Notes: generated by a model not told the origin, from the sequence alone. A stretch of 64,000 nucleotides of DNA from Aureimonas mangrovi (GCF_014058705.1 NZ_CP059692.1:2857001-2921000), one strand, 5' to 3'; numbered from the stretch's first letter, positions 1-8,707 are shown. Numbers and translations: made by a program.

Positions 1-925
1 AGTCGACCGCCTCGCATGGCGCGCCGAGCTTTGCAGCCGCAAAGCCTGCCGCTTGCGCCGCCTTCTCGAGATCCCAGACCTCACGCTGCCGCGGCGTCGG
101 CTCGCCGAAGACGTAGGTGCGCGTCATGTCGGAGCGATAGTCGGCGACGAAGCAGCCGAGATCGAGGAGCACCATGTCGCCGTCGTTCAACGTCTGCGGA
201 TAGTCGACGCCGTGGGGATAGGCGGTTGCCTCGCCGAACAGGACGATCGGACGCCCCGACTGGGGCGCCTTGCCGCCAAGCCGGCGATAGGCCTCCAGCA
301 CGAACTCCTCGACTTCGACCGTTCCGATTCCCTCGCGAAGGATGCGCGCGGCTGCCTTGTGCACTTCCAGCGTGATCTCGTTGGAGCGCTGCATCAGCGC
401 GATCTCCCGCTCTGACTTCACGGAGCGACACGCACCAGTGATGGAAGCGCCGTTCACAAGCTCGTAGCGGTTGCCGGCGCGCCGCAGCCCGTCGACGTTG
501 AAGAAGGGAGCGTTGGGATCGATCGCGAGCCGGCCGCTCGGAATGCCGAGGCTTTCGATCGTGTCGATAACCAGCGCGCCGGGGTCCTCGTGCTCCTCCC
601 AGACGCGGATGTCACCCTCGATCTTCAGCATGGAGCGCGTCTTCGGCTCCTCGAAGGCGGGGCTGAGATAGGTGATCGCGCCGTCGGCCGGCAGGATCGC
701 GCCGTGCAGGCGCTCCGTGAGTTTCAGGTTCAGCCCGGTGAAGTAGTTCAGGTTGACCGTCGTATCGAGATAGAGCGCGTCGATGCCCTGCTCGCGCATC
801 AGCGCCTGTGCCTTCGCAAGGCGCGCCTCGCGGTCGGAATTGTCGATCGGCACGATGCCGGCCGTCATGTCCCGCATGTTCGAGAATTCCGCTTCTGCGG
901 TCGAGCCGCCCACGCCGATGGTCAT
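1..925 (-). CDS. M24-family metallopeptidase (Xaa-Pro dipeptidase/aminopeptidase-like), 3' end beyond window
   Basis: Partial gene; about 308 residues are visible and the C-terminus lies outside the window. The sequence reads as a creatinase-fold M24 peptidase, which cleaves Xaa-Pro bonds or related amino-acid conjugates with two metal ions. An N-terminal creatinase-type domain covers roughly residues 20-150. The start of the catalytic pita-bread fold follows: FGEATAYPHG carries the substrate-side His, and LDLGCFVADYRSDMTRT (from about residue 252) carries the first two metal-ligand aspartates. The later His and Glu ligands would be past the edge, so activity cannot be confirmed. The chosen ATG has GGAG nine bases upstream. 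It starts 38 bases after the cobW-like stop, so the two are probably co-transcribed and divergent from the amidohydrolase/ABC operon. The family call is firm; the substrate is inferred. Confidence 0.85.
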   Translation of the reverse strand, partial: MTIGVGGSTAEAEFSNMRDMTAGIVPIDNSDREARLAKAQALMREQGIDALYLDTTVNLNYFTGLNLKLTERLHGAILPADGAITYLSPAFEEPKTRSMLKIEGDIRVWEEHEDPGALVIDTIESLGIPSGRLAIDPNAPFFNVDGLRRAGNRYELVNGASITGACRSVKSEREIALMQRSNEITLEVHKAAARILREGIGTVEVEEFVLEAYRRLGGKAPQSGRPIVLFGEATAYPHGVDYPQTLNDGDMVLLDLGCFVADYRSDMTRTYVFGEPTPRQREVWDLEKAAQAAGFAAAKLGAPCEAVD

Positions 926-963
926 CCGTTCGGTTCTCCGTTTTTTGGGGTCTGGTTTCGAGT

Positions 964-2004
964 TCAGGTCGCGTCGGCCGCGACAGTCTGGGCGCGGCAG
1001 GCGTCGAGCGCTCGGTCGATCGCCGCGCCGTTCATCGTCTCTCGCGGACCGATCGCCACGAAGATGCTGGCCGGACCGGGATCGAGGTCGACGGCGGTCA
1101 GGCGGCTGCGCTTGCCGACCTGCTGGTACTCGTAGAGCGTCTGGGTGCCGTCCGGGCTCCGCGCGCGCAGGAGGCCCTTCGCGCGAAGGAGGCCACGGCC
1201 GATCTTGCGCAATGCCGCGCGCAGGGCCGCTTCATCGAGGAGCTCTTCCGTTTCCCAGGAGCAGGAAACAAATGCATCGGTGTGAGATCCGTGATCGTGG
1301 TCATGGCCGCATCCGCAATCGGGCCCGTGGACGTGGTCCGCAAAGCGATGGCCCGGAAGTTGGCCCGTGGCGCCTCCGCGCGCAATTCGTTCGGCGCGGG
1401 CCGGTCCGAACAGGATTTCGCGCGGGACATCGCCGTACCGGGAGGTCACGATGCGCAGCGCCGGCATAAGGCCTGCGAGTTGCCCGCCCAGGCGCTCCAC
1501 TTCGTCGTCGGGCACGAGGTCCACCTTGTTCAGGATCAGGAGATCGGCGCCGGTGATCTGGTCGATCGCCAGTTCCGTCGTCGCATAGTCGAGTTCGGGA
1601 AACGAGGCCGCGTCGACGAGGCAGAACATGCCGTCCAGCGAGACGACGTCGGCGAGTTCGTCCGACAGGAGCGTGTCGGCCAGCGGCAGCGAGCGTGAGA
1701 CGCCGCTTGCCTCGATGACGATGCGGTCGAGGTCCGGGCGCGAGGCGACGAGGTCGCGGATCGCCGTGACGAGTTCGGTCTGGATGGTGCAGCAGACGCA
1801 GCCGTTGCTCAGCGAAATGCTCTCGCTCGTGCCCTCCACGATCAGCGCGGCATCGATATTGATCTCGCCGAAATCGTTGACGAGGACACCGATGCGCTCG
1901 CCTTCGGGAGTAGCCAGGATCGTTCGCAGGAGCGTCGTCTTCCCGGCTCCGAGAAAGCCGGTGAGAACCGTTGCCGGCAGCGGCTTTCGCTTCGAATTCG
2001 TCAT
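964..2004 (-). CDS. COG0523/CobW-family GTP-dependent metallochaperone
   Basis: A 346-residue G3E-family GTPase that is expected to deliver a metal (zinc or another divalent ion) to a client enzyme in the cytoplasm. Visible motifs are the P-loop GFLGAGKTT (residues 16-24), the CxCC metal site GCVCCT (Cys69, Cys71, Cys72), NKVD for guanine recognition, and a His/Cys-rich stretch HGPDCGCGHDHDHG that probably binds metal. A CobW C-terminal domain follows. An in-frame upstream ATG at 2181 exists, but the family N-terminus and the upstream palindrome favour the ATG at 2004. It lies between metal-dependent peptidase and amidohydrolase genes, so those hydrolases are the natural client candidates; this is inference from context and from the known linkage of COG0523 proteins to metalloenzymes. 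It is unlikely to be the cobalamin-pathway CobW, since no cobalamin genes are near. Confidence 0.88.
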   Translation of the reverse strand: MTNSKRKPLPATVLTGFLGAGKTTLLRTILATPEGERIGVLVNDFGEINIDAALIVEGTSESISLSNGCVCCTIQTELVTAIRDLVASRPDLDRIVIEASGVSRSLPLADTLLSDELADVVSLDGMFCLVDAASFPELDYATTELAIDQITGADLLILNKVDLVPDDEVERLGGQLAGLMPALRIVTSRYGDVPREILFGPARAERIARGGATGQLPGHRFADHVHGPDCGCGHDHDHGSHTDAFVSCSWETEELLDEAALRAALRKIGRGLLRAKGLLRARSPDGTQTLYEYQQVGKRSRLTAVDLDPGPASIFVAIGPRETMNGAAIDRALDACRAQTVAADAT

Positions 2005-2038
2005 CGAATGCCTCGAATTTGTGCGCTGCGTCATTCTC

Positions 2039-2061
2039 ATGCAACGCCTATTGCGTTGCAT
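2039..2061. promoter_or_regulatory. Perfect 9-bp inverted repeat (candidate operator) upstream of the cobW-like gene
   Basis: The arms ATGCAACGC and GCGTTGCAT are perfectly complementary and are separated by CTATT. The element sits 35 bases upstream of the cobW-like start, in the divergent region before the amidohydrolase operon, next to the A/T-rich stretch TATTATCTGTATGCATA that could supply a -10 region. The symmetry and place suggest a repressor site. It does not match the Zur box known from rhizobia, so the regulator is not identified. Confidence 0.5.
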
Positions 2062-2195
2062 ATTATCTGTATGCATAGTCGTGGCAAGTCGGCTTCGCCA
2101 TCCTGGATCACGGTCGGGCAAGCGACGTCGAAACATGTCCGGAACTGCGCCCGAAGCCTTGTCTGGCTGGGCATTCACCATTTGAGGGGGCCGGG

Positions 2196-3428
2196 TTGCG
2201 GCAGATCCTTTTCAAGAATTTCGCGATGCTCGACCCCGAGGTGGGTGAATTGCGCGGCGGCCATTCCCTCCTCGTCGAGGGCAGCCGTATCCGGGAAATC
2301 CGCGAGGGTGAGGTGCAGGCGACCGGCGCCGAGGTGGTCGATTGCGGTGGCGGCACCCTCATGCCGGGCCTCATCGACAGCCACGTCCACGTGGTCTTCA
2401 GCGAGGTCTATCTCCGCAATCTCGAAGCGATGCCGATCACGCTGATGACGGCGCACACCATGAACGAGATGCGCGCGATCCTCGATCGCGGCTTCACAAC
2501 CGTGCGTGACACGGGCGGCGCAGACTGGGGCCTTCGGCAGGGCGTGGAGCAGGGTCTGATCACCGGGCCCCGACTGTTCATCTCGGGCCGGGCGATCGGG
2601 CCGACAGGTGGTCACAGCGATGCGCGTCGACGCACCGACACGTCGATCGGCTGCCCGTGCTGCAACGTCCTGTCCTTCGCCATGGGCATCGCCGACGGCG
2701 AGGCCGAGGTTCGCCGTATCGTGCGCGAGGAGATGCGCCAGGGTTGCGACCACATCAAGATCATGATGTCGGGCGGCGTCGCCTCTCCCTACGACCCGCT
2801 CTACTCGCTGCAATACTCGGAGCGCGAGGTGCAGGCGGCCGTCCAGGAGGCGAATGCCTTCGGCCGCTATGTGACCGCCCATGCCTATACGCCCGAAGCC
2901 ATCACGCGCGCGGCCAACAACGGCGTGCGCTGCATCGAGCACGGCAACCTCATCGACGAGGCCTCCGCCGCCCTGATGGCCGAGAAGGGCATGTTCATGG
3001 TGGCCAATCTCGTCGCGTACTATGCGATGCGCGAGCGCGCGGCGGAGTTCGGCATGACGGCCGACATGCTGGAAAAGAACGACATGGTGATCGAGGGCGG
3101 GCTGCGCTCGCTCGAAATCTGCAAGCGAGCCGGCGTGCCGGTCGCTTACGGCTCCGATCTTCTCGGTGGCCTGCGCATCGACCAGAGCCGTGAGTTCACC
3201 ATCCGCGCTGAGGTTCTTCCCGCGATCGACATCATCCGCTCGGCGACGACGATCGGCGCGCGCCTTCTGCGAAAGGAGGGCGAGATCGGCTGCCTGCGCG
3301 AGGGCGCGCTCGCGGACATCATCGTGGTGGACGGAGACCCGTTGCAGAACCTCGAACTCCTGACGGGTCAGGGCCAGCACCTCAAGGCGATCATGAAGGA
3401 CGGGGTGTTCCACAAATGCACGCTCTGA
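2196..3428 (+). CDS. Metal-dependent amidohydrolase, Xaa-Pro dipeptidase/imidazolonepropionase-like (copy 1)
   Basis: A 410-residue amidohydrolase-superfamily enzyme with the full metal-ligand set: HVH (His63, His65), a lysine likely to be carboxylated (Lys188 in HIKIMMSGG), His229, His249 in IEHGN and Asp321 in YGSD. Characterised relatives of this subgroup hydrolyse dipeptides such as Xaa-Pro or Xaa-Arg/Lys, so a peptidase or N-acyl-amino-acid hydrolase role is likely; the true substrate is unknown. No signal peptide is visible, so it acts in the cytoplasm. Start is TTG at 2196 with GAGGGGG six bases upstream. It heads an operon with a second amidohydrolase and an ABC importer, and it is divergent from a metallochaperone and an M24 peptidase. 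It carries an unusual GCPCCN cysteine cluster near residue 152 that is also present in modified form in its neighbour. Confidence 0.9.
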   Translation: MRQILFKNFAMLDPEVGELRGGHSLLVEGSRIREIREGEVQATGAEVVDCGGGTLMPGLIDSHVHVVFSEVYLRNLEAMPITLMTAHTMNEMRAILDRGFTTVRDTGGADWGLRQGVEQGLITGPRLFISGRAIGPTGGHSDARRRTDTSIGCPCCNVLSFAMGIADGEAEVRRIVREEMRQGCDHIKIMMSGGVASPYDPLYSLQYSEREVQAAVQEANAFGRYVTAHAYTPEAITRAANNGVRCIEHGNLIDEASAALMAEKGMFMVANLVAYYAMRERAAEFGMTADMLEKNDMVIEGGLRSLEICKRAGVPVAYGSDLLGGLRIDQSREFTIRAEVLPAIDIIRSATTIGARLLRKEGEIGCLREGALADIIVVDGDPLQNLELLTGQGQHLKAIMKDGVFHKCTL

Positions 3429-3471
3429 TGCCCATCCCCGCAAGAGACGCCCATCGCGGAGGAGCCGCACA

Positions 3472-4740
3472 GTGACGAAGACGGACGCAAAGACGGGCAC
3501 GCCGCTGCTTTTCCGGAACCTGCGCCTTCTCGATCCCGCATTCGACGAGACGCGCGGCGGTTACGAGATCCTGATCGAGGGCGAGAAGATTCGCGAGGTC
3601 TCCGACAGGCCCATCGAGAGCGCTTCGGCGCAGGTGGTCGACTGCGGCGGCCGCGTGGTCATGCCGGGGCTCATCGACAGTCATGTCCACTCGATGCATT
3701 CCGAGGTCTTCACCCGGAAGCTGGAGGACATCCCGCTGACGCTGACGGCAGCGCGTGGTGCCAAGCGCCTGAAGGACATGCTGGATCGCGGCTTCACCAC
3801 GGTCCGCGACGCCGGCGGCACGGACTGGGGCATGAAGCAGGCCGTCGAGCAGGGGCTGATCCCCGGCCCGCGCCTGTTCATCGCCGGGCGCTCCATCGGG
3901 CCGACGGGGGGCCACAGCGACGGGCGCAGCCGCACCAATCCGGGCTATCCATGCCTGTGCTGCAACGGGCAGGCCTTCCTGCGGCTCATCGTCGACGGCG
4001 AGGACCAGGTGCGCAAGGCTGTGCGCGAGCAGATGCGCCAGGGAACCGACCACATCAAGATCATGGTCTCGGGCGGCGTCGCCTCCCCGTACGACCCGCT
4101 GATGTCGGAACAGTTCTCCGACGCCGAGATCAGCGCGGCCGTCGAGGAGGCCGAGGCCTTCGGCCGCTACGTGGCGGCGCATGCCTATTCGGCAAGCGCG
4201 ATCACGCGGGCGGTGAACCTCGGGGTGCGCACCATCGAGCACGGCAACCTCGTCGACGAGGCCGCCGCGAAGCTGATGGCGGAGAACGGCGCCTATCTCG
4301 TCGCGAACCTCGTCGCCTATGTCGCGATGAAGGAGCGCGCGGCGGACTACGGCATGCTGCCGGAGATGCTGGAGAAGAACGAGATGGTGATCGAGGGCGG
4401 CTATCGCTCCCTCGAGATCTGCAAGGCCGCTGGCGTCAAGGTCGGGTACGGGTCGGACCTTCTCGGCGCGCTGGCCGAGGACCAGAGCCGCGAATTCTCG
4501 ATCCGCAGCGAGATCCAGCCGGTGATCGAGGTGATCCGGTCCGCGACGACGATCGGCGCGGAGATCGTGCGCCGCCCGGGCCAGCTCGGCACGATCGCGC
4601 CGGGTGCATGGGCCGACCTCATCGTCGTCGACGGCGATCCGCTCGTCGACATCACGTTGCTGGAAGGCCAGGGCAGGCATCTCGCCGCGATCGTGAAGGG
4701 CGGCGCCTTCTACAAGAACCGTCTCGGGGAAGCCGCGTGA
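3472..4740 (+). CDS. Metal-dependent amidohydrolase, Xaa-Pro dipeptidase/imidazolonepropionase-like (copy 2)
   Basis: A 422-residue paralogue of the preceding gene, colinear over its whole length. The metal ligands are conserved: His71 and His73 (HVH), Lys196 (HIKIMVSGG), His237, His257 (IEHGN) and Asp329 (YGSD). A PCLCCN cluster replaces GCPCCN of copy 1. Start is GTG at 3472 with a strong GGAGGAG seven bases upstream. Its stop overlaps the GTG start of the permease gene by four bases, so translation is probably coupled and the enzyme belongs to the transport operon. The two enzymes may split a range of related substrates imported by the adjacent transporter; that is inference. The family is certain, the substrate is not. 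Confidence 0.9.
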   Translation: MTKTDAKTGTPLLFRNLRLLDPAFDETRGGYEILIEGEKIREVSDRPIESASAQVVDCGGRVVMPGLIDSHVHSMHSEVFTRKLEDIPLTLTAARGAKRLKDMLDRGFTTVRDAGGTDWGMKQAVEQGLIPGPRLFIAGRSIGPTGGHSDGRSRTNPGYPCLCCNGQAFLRLIVDGEDQVRKAVREQMRQGTDHIKIMVSGGVASPYDPLMSEQFSDAEISAAVEEAEAFGRYVAAHAYSASAITRAVNLGVRTIEHGNLVDEAAAKLMAENGAYLVANLVAYVAMKERAADYGMLPEMLEKNEMVIEGGYRSLEICKAAGVKVGYGSDLLGALAEDQSREFSIRSEIQPVIEVIRSATTIGAEIVRRPGQLGTIAPGAWADLIVVDGDPLVDITLLEGQGRHLAAIVKGGAFYKNRLGEAA

Positions 4741-5579
4741 GCGCGGCACGCGCCAGCGCGGGGAGTTTCCTCGGCGGGCGCCGGCTCGGCCGCTGGGCGC
4801 TGAACGGGATTGCGGCGCTCGCCTTCCTGTTCCTGCTGCTGCCGCTGATCTTCGTCACCTGGCTTTCCTTCTACGAGCAGGAGATCCCCACCTATCCGCC
4901 GGCAGGCTACTCGACGCAGTGGTATGGTCAGGCGATCGCCAACGACCGCTTCATCGACGCCTTCGTCCTCAGCGCGCAGGTGGGCATCGCAGCGACCGTC
5001 ATCGGGCTTCTCGTTGCGATCCCCGCTTCGATCGCGCTGACGCGCTACAGATTCATGGGGCGCGGGGCGATCTCGAACCTTCTGCTGATGCCCCTCGTCA
5101 TCCCCGGCATCGTGCTCGGTTTCTCGCTCTACATCTTCCAGGTGGAGACGGAGATCGCCACCGGCCTGCCGCTGATGGGCTCCTTCTGGGGCCTTGTCTT
5201 CGGCCACATCCTCCTCGTGATCCCGTGGAGCGTGCGGCTCATCACCGCGAGCCTCATCGGCTTCGACCGCACGCAGGAAGAGGCCGCGATGAACCTCGGG
5301 GCGACGCCGTTCACCGCGTTCCGGCGCGTGACCATGCCCGCCATCCTGCCCGGCATCGTCGCGGGGGCGATGTTCGGCTTCGTCAGTTCCTTCGGCAACC
5401 TGGAGGTCAGCCTGTTCCTCGTGGTGCCGGGCCAGACGACGCTGCCGATCGCAATCCTCCAGTATCTCGAATGGAAGATCGATCCGACGATCGCCGCGAT
5501 CTCCGTTCTCCAGATCCTGATCATCATCGCCGCGATGCTGATCACCGACCGTTTCGTCCGAATTAGCCGAGTGGTGTAG
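4737..5579 (+). CDS. ABC transporter permease, PotC-like
   Basis: A 280-residue inner-membrane permease of the spermidine/putrescine (PotC/CysTW) type with about six hydrophobic segments. The EAA loop that docks onto the ATPase is visible as EEAAMNLGATPFTAFRRV followed by LPGI. The start is the GTG in GTGA that overlaps the upstream stop. It partners with the ATPase at 5584, the binding protein at 6718 and the second permease at 7841 to form a complete importer. With two amidohydrolases ahead in the same operon, the cargo is probably a small amide or peptide rather than a polyamine; this is inferred from context only. Confidence 0.9.
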   Translation: MSAARASAGSFLGGRRLGRWALNGIAALAFLFLLLPLIFVTWLSFYEQEIPTYPPAGYSTQWYGQAIANDRFIDAFVLSAQVGIAATVIGLLVAIPASIALTRYRFMGRGAISNLLLMPLVIPGIVLGFSLYIFQVETEIATGLPLMGSFWGLVFGHILLVIPWSVRLITASLIGFDRTQEEAAMNLGATPFTAFRRVTMPAILPGIVAGAMFGFVSSFGNLEVSLFLVVPGQTTLPIAILQYLEWKIDPTIAAISVLQILIIIAAMLITDRFVRISRVV

Positions 5580-5583
5580 CGAT

Positions 5584-6645
5584 ATGGCTGGCGTCAATCT
5601 TCAGGGGCTGTCCAAGCACTATGGCGAGTTTCAGGCCGCCGAGGACGTGAATCTCGACATCGCGGACGGTGAATTCCTCGTGCTTCTCGGGCCCTCGGGC
5701 TGCGGCAAGACGACGACGCTGCGCATGATCGCCGGCTTCATCGAGCCGACGAAAGGGCGGATCACGGTTGGTGGCGCGGACGTCACCCATCTGCCGCCCT
5801 GGAAGCGCTCGACGGGGCTCGTCTTCCAGAACTACGCCCTGTTCCCGCACATGACGGTGGCGCAGAACGTCGCCTTCGGGCTGGAAATGCGCAAGATCGG
5901 AAAGGCCGAGACAGCCGAGAAGGTGGCGACAGCCCTCGATCTCGTGCAACTCGGGCATCTGGCCGACCGCTATCCGCGCCAGATGTCCGGCGGCCAGCAG
6001 CAGCGCGTGGCGCTGGCCCGCGCGCTCGCCTTCCAGCCGGACGTCCTCCTTCTGGACGAACCGCTCTCCAACCTCGACGCCAAGCTGCGTCACGAGGTCC
6101 GACACCAGATCCGCAACCTCCAGCAGCGCCTCGGCATCACCACCATCATGGTGACCCACGACCAGGAGGAGGCGCTGACCATGGCCGACCGGATGGTCGT
6201 TATGAAGGATGGGCGCGTCCAGCAACTCGGCACGCAGCGCGAACTCTACGACGATCCGAACAGCGAGTTCGTCGCCTCCTTCGTCGGACGCTCCAGCTTC
6301 ATAAAGGGGCGCTTCCAGAACGGCCAGTTCGTCAGCAGCGGCGGCATCACCGTCGAGACGGATCGCCGTCTTGTGGGCGAGGCCGTTCTGGCGTTGCGCC
6401 CCGAGCGTGTGACCCTTGCCAAGGGAGCCGGGATGGAGCCGCAGGGCGGCAACACCTATCGCGGACAGGTGGAGTCCATCTCCTATCTCGGCAGTTCGAT
6501 CGATGTCGAGGTGAGGCTCAACGAGACCGATCGCGTCATCGCGCAGGTGGTCAACAGCGGGCGCCACAGCGGAGCCGCCGTGGGCGAGGAGGTTTCGATC
6601 ACCTTCCCGCGCGACGTTCCCGTGTTCTCCGCCTCCGCTGCCTGA
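5584..6645 (+). CDS. ABC transporter ATP-binding protein, PotA-like
   Basis: A 353-residue ATPase of the Pot/Fbp class. Walker A is GPSGCGKTT (residues 36-44), the Q-loop lies in [11 protein letters not shown], the signature is [15 protein letters not shown], Walker B is [11 protein letters not shown] and the switch His is in MVTHDQEEA. The C-terminal third is a TOBE-type regulatory domain, as usual for this class, and the length is normal. It begins four bases after the permease stop with no strong ribosome site of its own, which suggests translational coupling. It powers the importer encoded by the flanking permease and binding-protein genes. Confidence 0.93.
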   Translation: MAGVNLQGLSKHYGEFQAAEDVNLDIADGEFLVLLGPSGCGKTTTLRMIAGFIEPTKGRITVGGADVTHLPPWKRSTGLVFQNYALFPHMTVAQNVAFGLEMRKIGKAETAEKVATALDLVQLGHLADRYPRQMSGGQQQRVALARALAFQPDVLLLDEPLSNLDAKLRHEVRHQIRNLQQRLGITTIMVTHDQEEALTMADRMVVMKDGRVQQLGTQRELYDDPNSEFVASFVGRSSFIKGRFQNGQFVSSGGITVETDRRLVGEAVLALRPERVTLAKGAGMEPQGGNTYRGQVESISYLGSSIDVEVRLNETDRVIAQVVNSGRHSGAAVGEEVSITFPRDVPVFSASAA

Positions 6646-6717
6646 GGCCACTTGGCAAGCATTACCCGCAGACCTCGTTTCAGTGCCTTTCCGTCAACAA
6701 CCAACAGGATGACGAGA

Positions 6718-7776
6718 ATGACCAGACAGACGAACCGATTTTCGATCAGCCGTCGCAGCTTCCTGGCCGGCACGGCCGGCGTCGCCGCCTCCTCGCTCAT
6801 CCTGCCCTCGCGTTCTGCCTTCGCGCAGGGCGGCGGCCGTGTGGTCGTGGGCACCTGGGGCGGCGATTATGCGCGCCTCCTCACGGAGAACATCGACCGG
6901 CCGCTGATGGAGCCTGCAGGTTACCAGATCATCCAGGATCAGGCGGGGGACCCCGAGCGCCGCGCCAAGATGCTGGCCGAGCGCCGGCTGCCGCGCGGTT
7001 CGGTCGACACGAACGGCCTCCAGGACGGCTCGATGTATCAGGTCTTCTCGCAGGGGCTGGTCGAGGAACTCGACTTCGACAAGATTCCCAATGCCGCGAA
7101 CCTCCTGCCCAACATGCGCCTTGCCTACGGCATCCCGCAGATTTTCTCCGGCATGGTGCTGCTCTACAACCCGGACAAGATGGACGCGCCGGCCGCCTAT
7201 GCGGATCTCTTCAACCCGGACCTCGGCAGCCGCCTCGGCATCATCGACATCCAGTATCGCCACAACATCGCGGTCGCCTCGCTGATCGCCGGCGGTTCCG
7301 TAACGGCCGTGGACGAGGGGAAAGCTCTGCTCATGGAGCTGCGCCAGGCCGGCGTAAGGGTCTACCCGACCAACGAGGCCTTCGCTCAAGCCTTTCAGAC
7401 AGAGGAGATCGACGCCGGCCCGATGTGGAAGGCGCGCGCCCTGCAATGGCAGGATGCGGGGATCAACGTTCAGGCTGTCGTGCCCTCGGAAGGCATGGTG
7501 CCCTACGTCTCGGGCTTCGTCATTCCCAAGAACGCCCCCAATCCGGACGGTGCCTACGCCTATCTGAACGCGCTGCTCGATCCGGCCGCGCAGATCGGCT
7601 TCGCAGAGAACATGGGCTACGCCGGCACCACGAATGTCGAGCTGCCGGCCGAGTTGCAGGCGCGCGTCGGCTTCACGCCTGAAGAGGTTGAAGCGATGAA
7701 CCCAATGGACTTCGAGTTCTTCTCCGAGAACGATCTCGACCTGAAAACCTGGTGGGACCAGGAATTCATCGGCTGA
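6718..7776 (+). CDS. ABC transporter substrate-binding protein, PotD-like, Tat-exported
   Basis: About 352 residues. The N-terminus has a twin-arginine motif (SRRSFLAG) followed by a hydrophobic stretch and a cleavage site near AFAQG, so the protein is probably exported folded to the periplasm. The mature part is a family 1/8-type solute-binding fold (GTWGGDYARL near its start). The ATG at 6718 is preferred over the ATG at 6709 and the upstream TTG at 6652, because it gives a standard Tat leader and has AGGA eight bases upstream. It lies between the ATPase and the second permease of the same importer. The ligand is unknown. Confidence 0.9.
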   Translation: MTRQTNRFSISRRSFLAGTAGVAASSLILPSRSAFAQGGGRVVVGTWGGDYARLLTENIDRPLMEPAGYQIIQDQAGDPERRAKMLAERRLPRGSVDTNGLQDGSMYQVFSQGLVEELDFDKIPNAANLLPNMRLAYGIPQIFSGMVLLYNPDKMDAPAAYADLFNPDLGSRLGIIDIQYRHNIAVASLIAGGSVTAVDEGKALLMELRQAGVRVYPTNEAFAQAFQTEEIDAGPMWKARALQWQDAGINVQAVVPSEGMVPYVSGFVIPKNAPNPDGAYAYLNALLDPAAQIGFAENMGYAGTTNVELPAELQARVGFTPEEVEAMNPMDFEFFSENDLDLKTWWDQEFIG

Positions 7777-7787
7777 CCATGCACGGC

Positions 7788-7837
7788 CCGTCCCTCAACC
7801 ATTTCGTATTCAGACCATCCCGAAATACGGGGGACGG
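7788..7837 (+). promoter_or_regulatory. Intercistronic nested hairpin covering the permease ribosome binding site
   Basis: Two nested stems can form between the binding-protein stop and the permease start. The outer stem pairs CCGTCCC (7788-7794) with GGGACGG (7831-7837). The inner stem pairs ATTTCG (7801-7806) with CGAAAT (7821-7826). The permease Shine-Dalgarno run GGGGGACGG (7829-7837) lies in the outer stem, so the structure could lower permease translation or protect the upstream message. Confidence 0.4.
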
Positions 7838-7840
7838 ACT

Positions 7841-8707
7841 ATGAGCGACATCGCCGCCCGCAAATCCAGGACGCTGACGGCCGCATCGCTGATCGGGCCG
7901 GCGACCTTCATCGCCGGCCTCGGGGTGATTGGGCCGATGCTCTATCTTCTGCGATACAGCTTCAATCAGTACGACCCGATGGAGTTGATGATCGAGACCT
8001 TCACGTTCACCAACTACGTGGAGTTCTTCACCAGCCCCTACTACCTCAACGCCTATCTGACGACGCTTCGGGTCGGGCTGATCGCAACCGCGATCTGCCT
8101 CGTCTTCGGCTTTCCGCTGGCCTACGTGCTGGCTCGCTCCACCTCGCGCTACAAGAACCTGATGATCATCGGCATCGTGGTGCCGCTGTTCGTCGGCAAC
8201 GCGGTCCGCGCCGCCGGCTGGATGAGCTTCCTCGGGAGCCGGGGGCTCCTCTCCGTAACCCTGATGGACTGGGGCATCACCAACGGCCCAACCGACTTCA
8301 TGTACACAGAGGGAACGGTGATCGTGGGCATCATCGCAGTGAACCTGCCCTATATGGTCCTATCACTGCAGAGCGTGCTCGAGGGAATCAACCGCAATGT
8401 CGAGGAGGCCGCCTTCTCGATGGGCGCACGGCCGCTGACGATGGCGCGGCGCGTTCTCCTTCCGCTGGCGCTGCCCGGCATCGCGGCCGGCACGATCCTG
8501 ACCTTCATCCTGGCGATGAACGCCTACGCGACGCCGGTACTGCTGGGTGGCCCGAGCTTCAACATGATGGCGCCGCTCGTCTACGGCCGCTTCCAGCTCA
8601 ACCATTGGCCGGGCGCGGCCGCAGTCGCTTTCGTCCTGATGGCGACGACGCTGCTCCTGACACTTCTCGTCGGAGTCATCACGCGCCAGAAGTTCCGGGA
8701 GGGCTGA
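7841..8707 (+). CDS. ABC transporter permease, PotB-like
   Basis: A 288-residue inner-membrane permease with about six membrane segments. The coupling loop reads EEAAFSMGARPLTMARRVLL then LPGI. It completes the Pot-type importer (permease, ATPase, binding protein, permease). It starts 64 bases after the binding-protein gene, with its ribosome site inside a predicted hairpin. A 16-bp palindrome, CCTCACCC followed by GGGTGAGG (8713-8728), comes just after the stop and may help to end the transcript, although no T-run follows. Confidence 0.9.
   Translation: MSDIAARKSRTLTAASLIGPATFIAGLGVIGPMLYLLRYSFNQYDPMELMIETFTFTNYVEFFTSPYYLNAYLTTLRVGLIATAICLVFGFPLAYVLARSTSRYKNLMIIGIVVPLFVGNAVRAAGWMSFLGSRGLLSVTLMDWGITNGPTDFMYTEGTVIVGIIAVNLPYMVLSLQSVLEGINRNVEEAAFSMGARPLTMARRVLLPLALPGIAAGTILTFILAMNAYATPVLLGGPSFNMMAPLVYGRFQLNHWPGAAAVAFVLMATTLLLTLLVGVITRQKFREG

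Noticed and set aside
2039-2061. Reading the palindrome upstream of the cobW-like gene as a Zur box
   Set aside because: Its arms are GC-containing and do not resemble the A/T-rich TGTTATA-type zinc boxes known from alphaproteobacteria.
3391-4749. 452-codon minus-strand frame opposite the second amidohydrolase
   Set aside because: Shadow of a gene whose metal ligands are all conserved on the plus strand.
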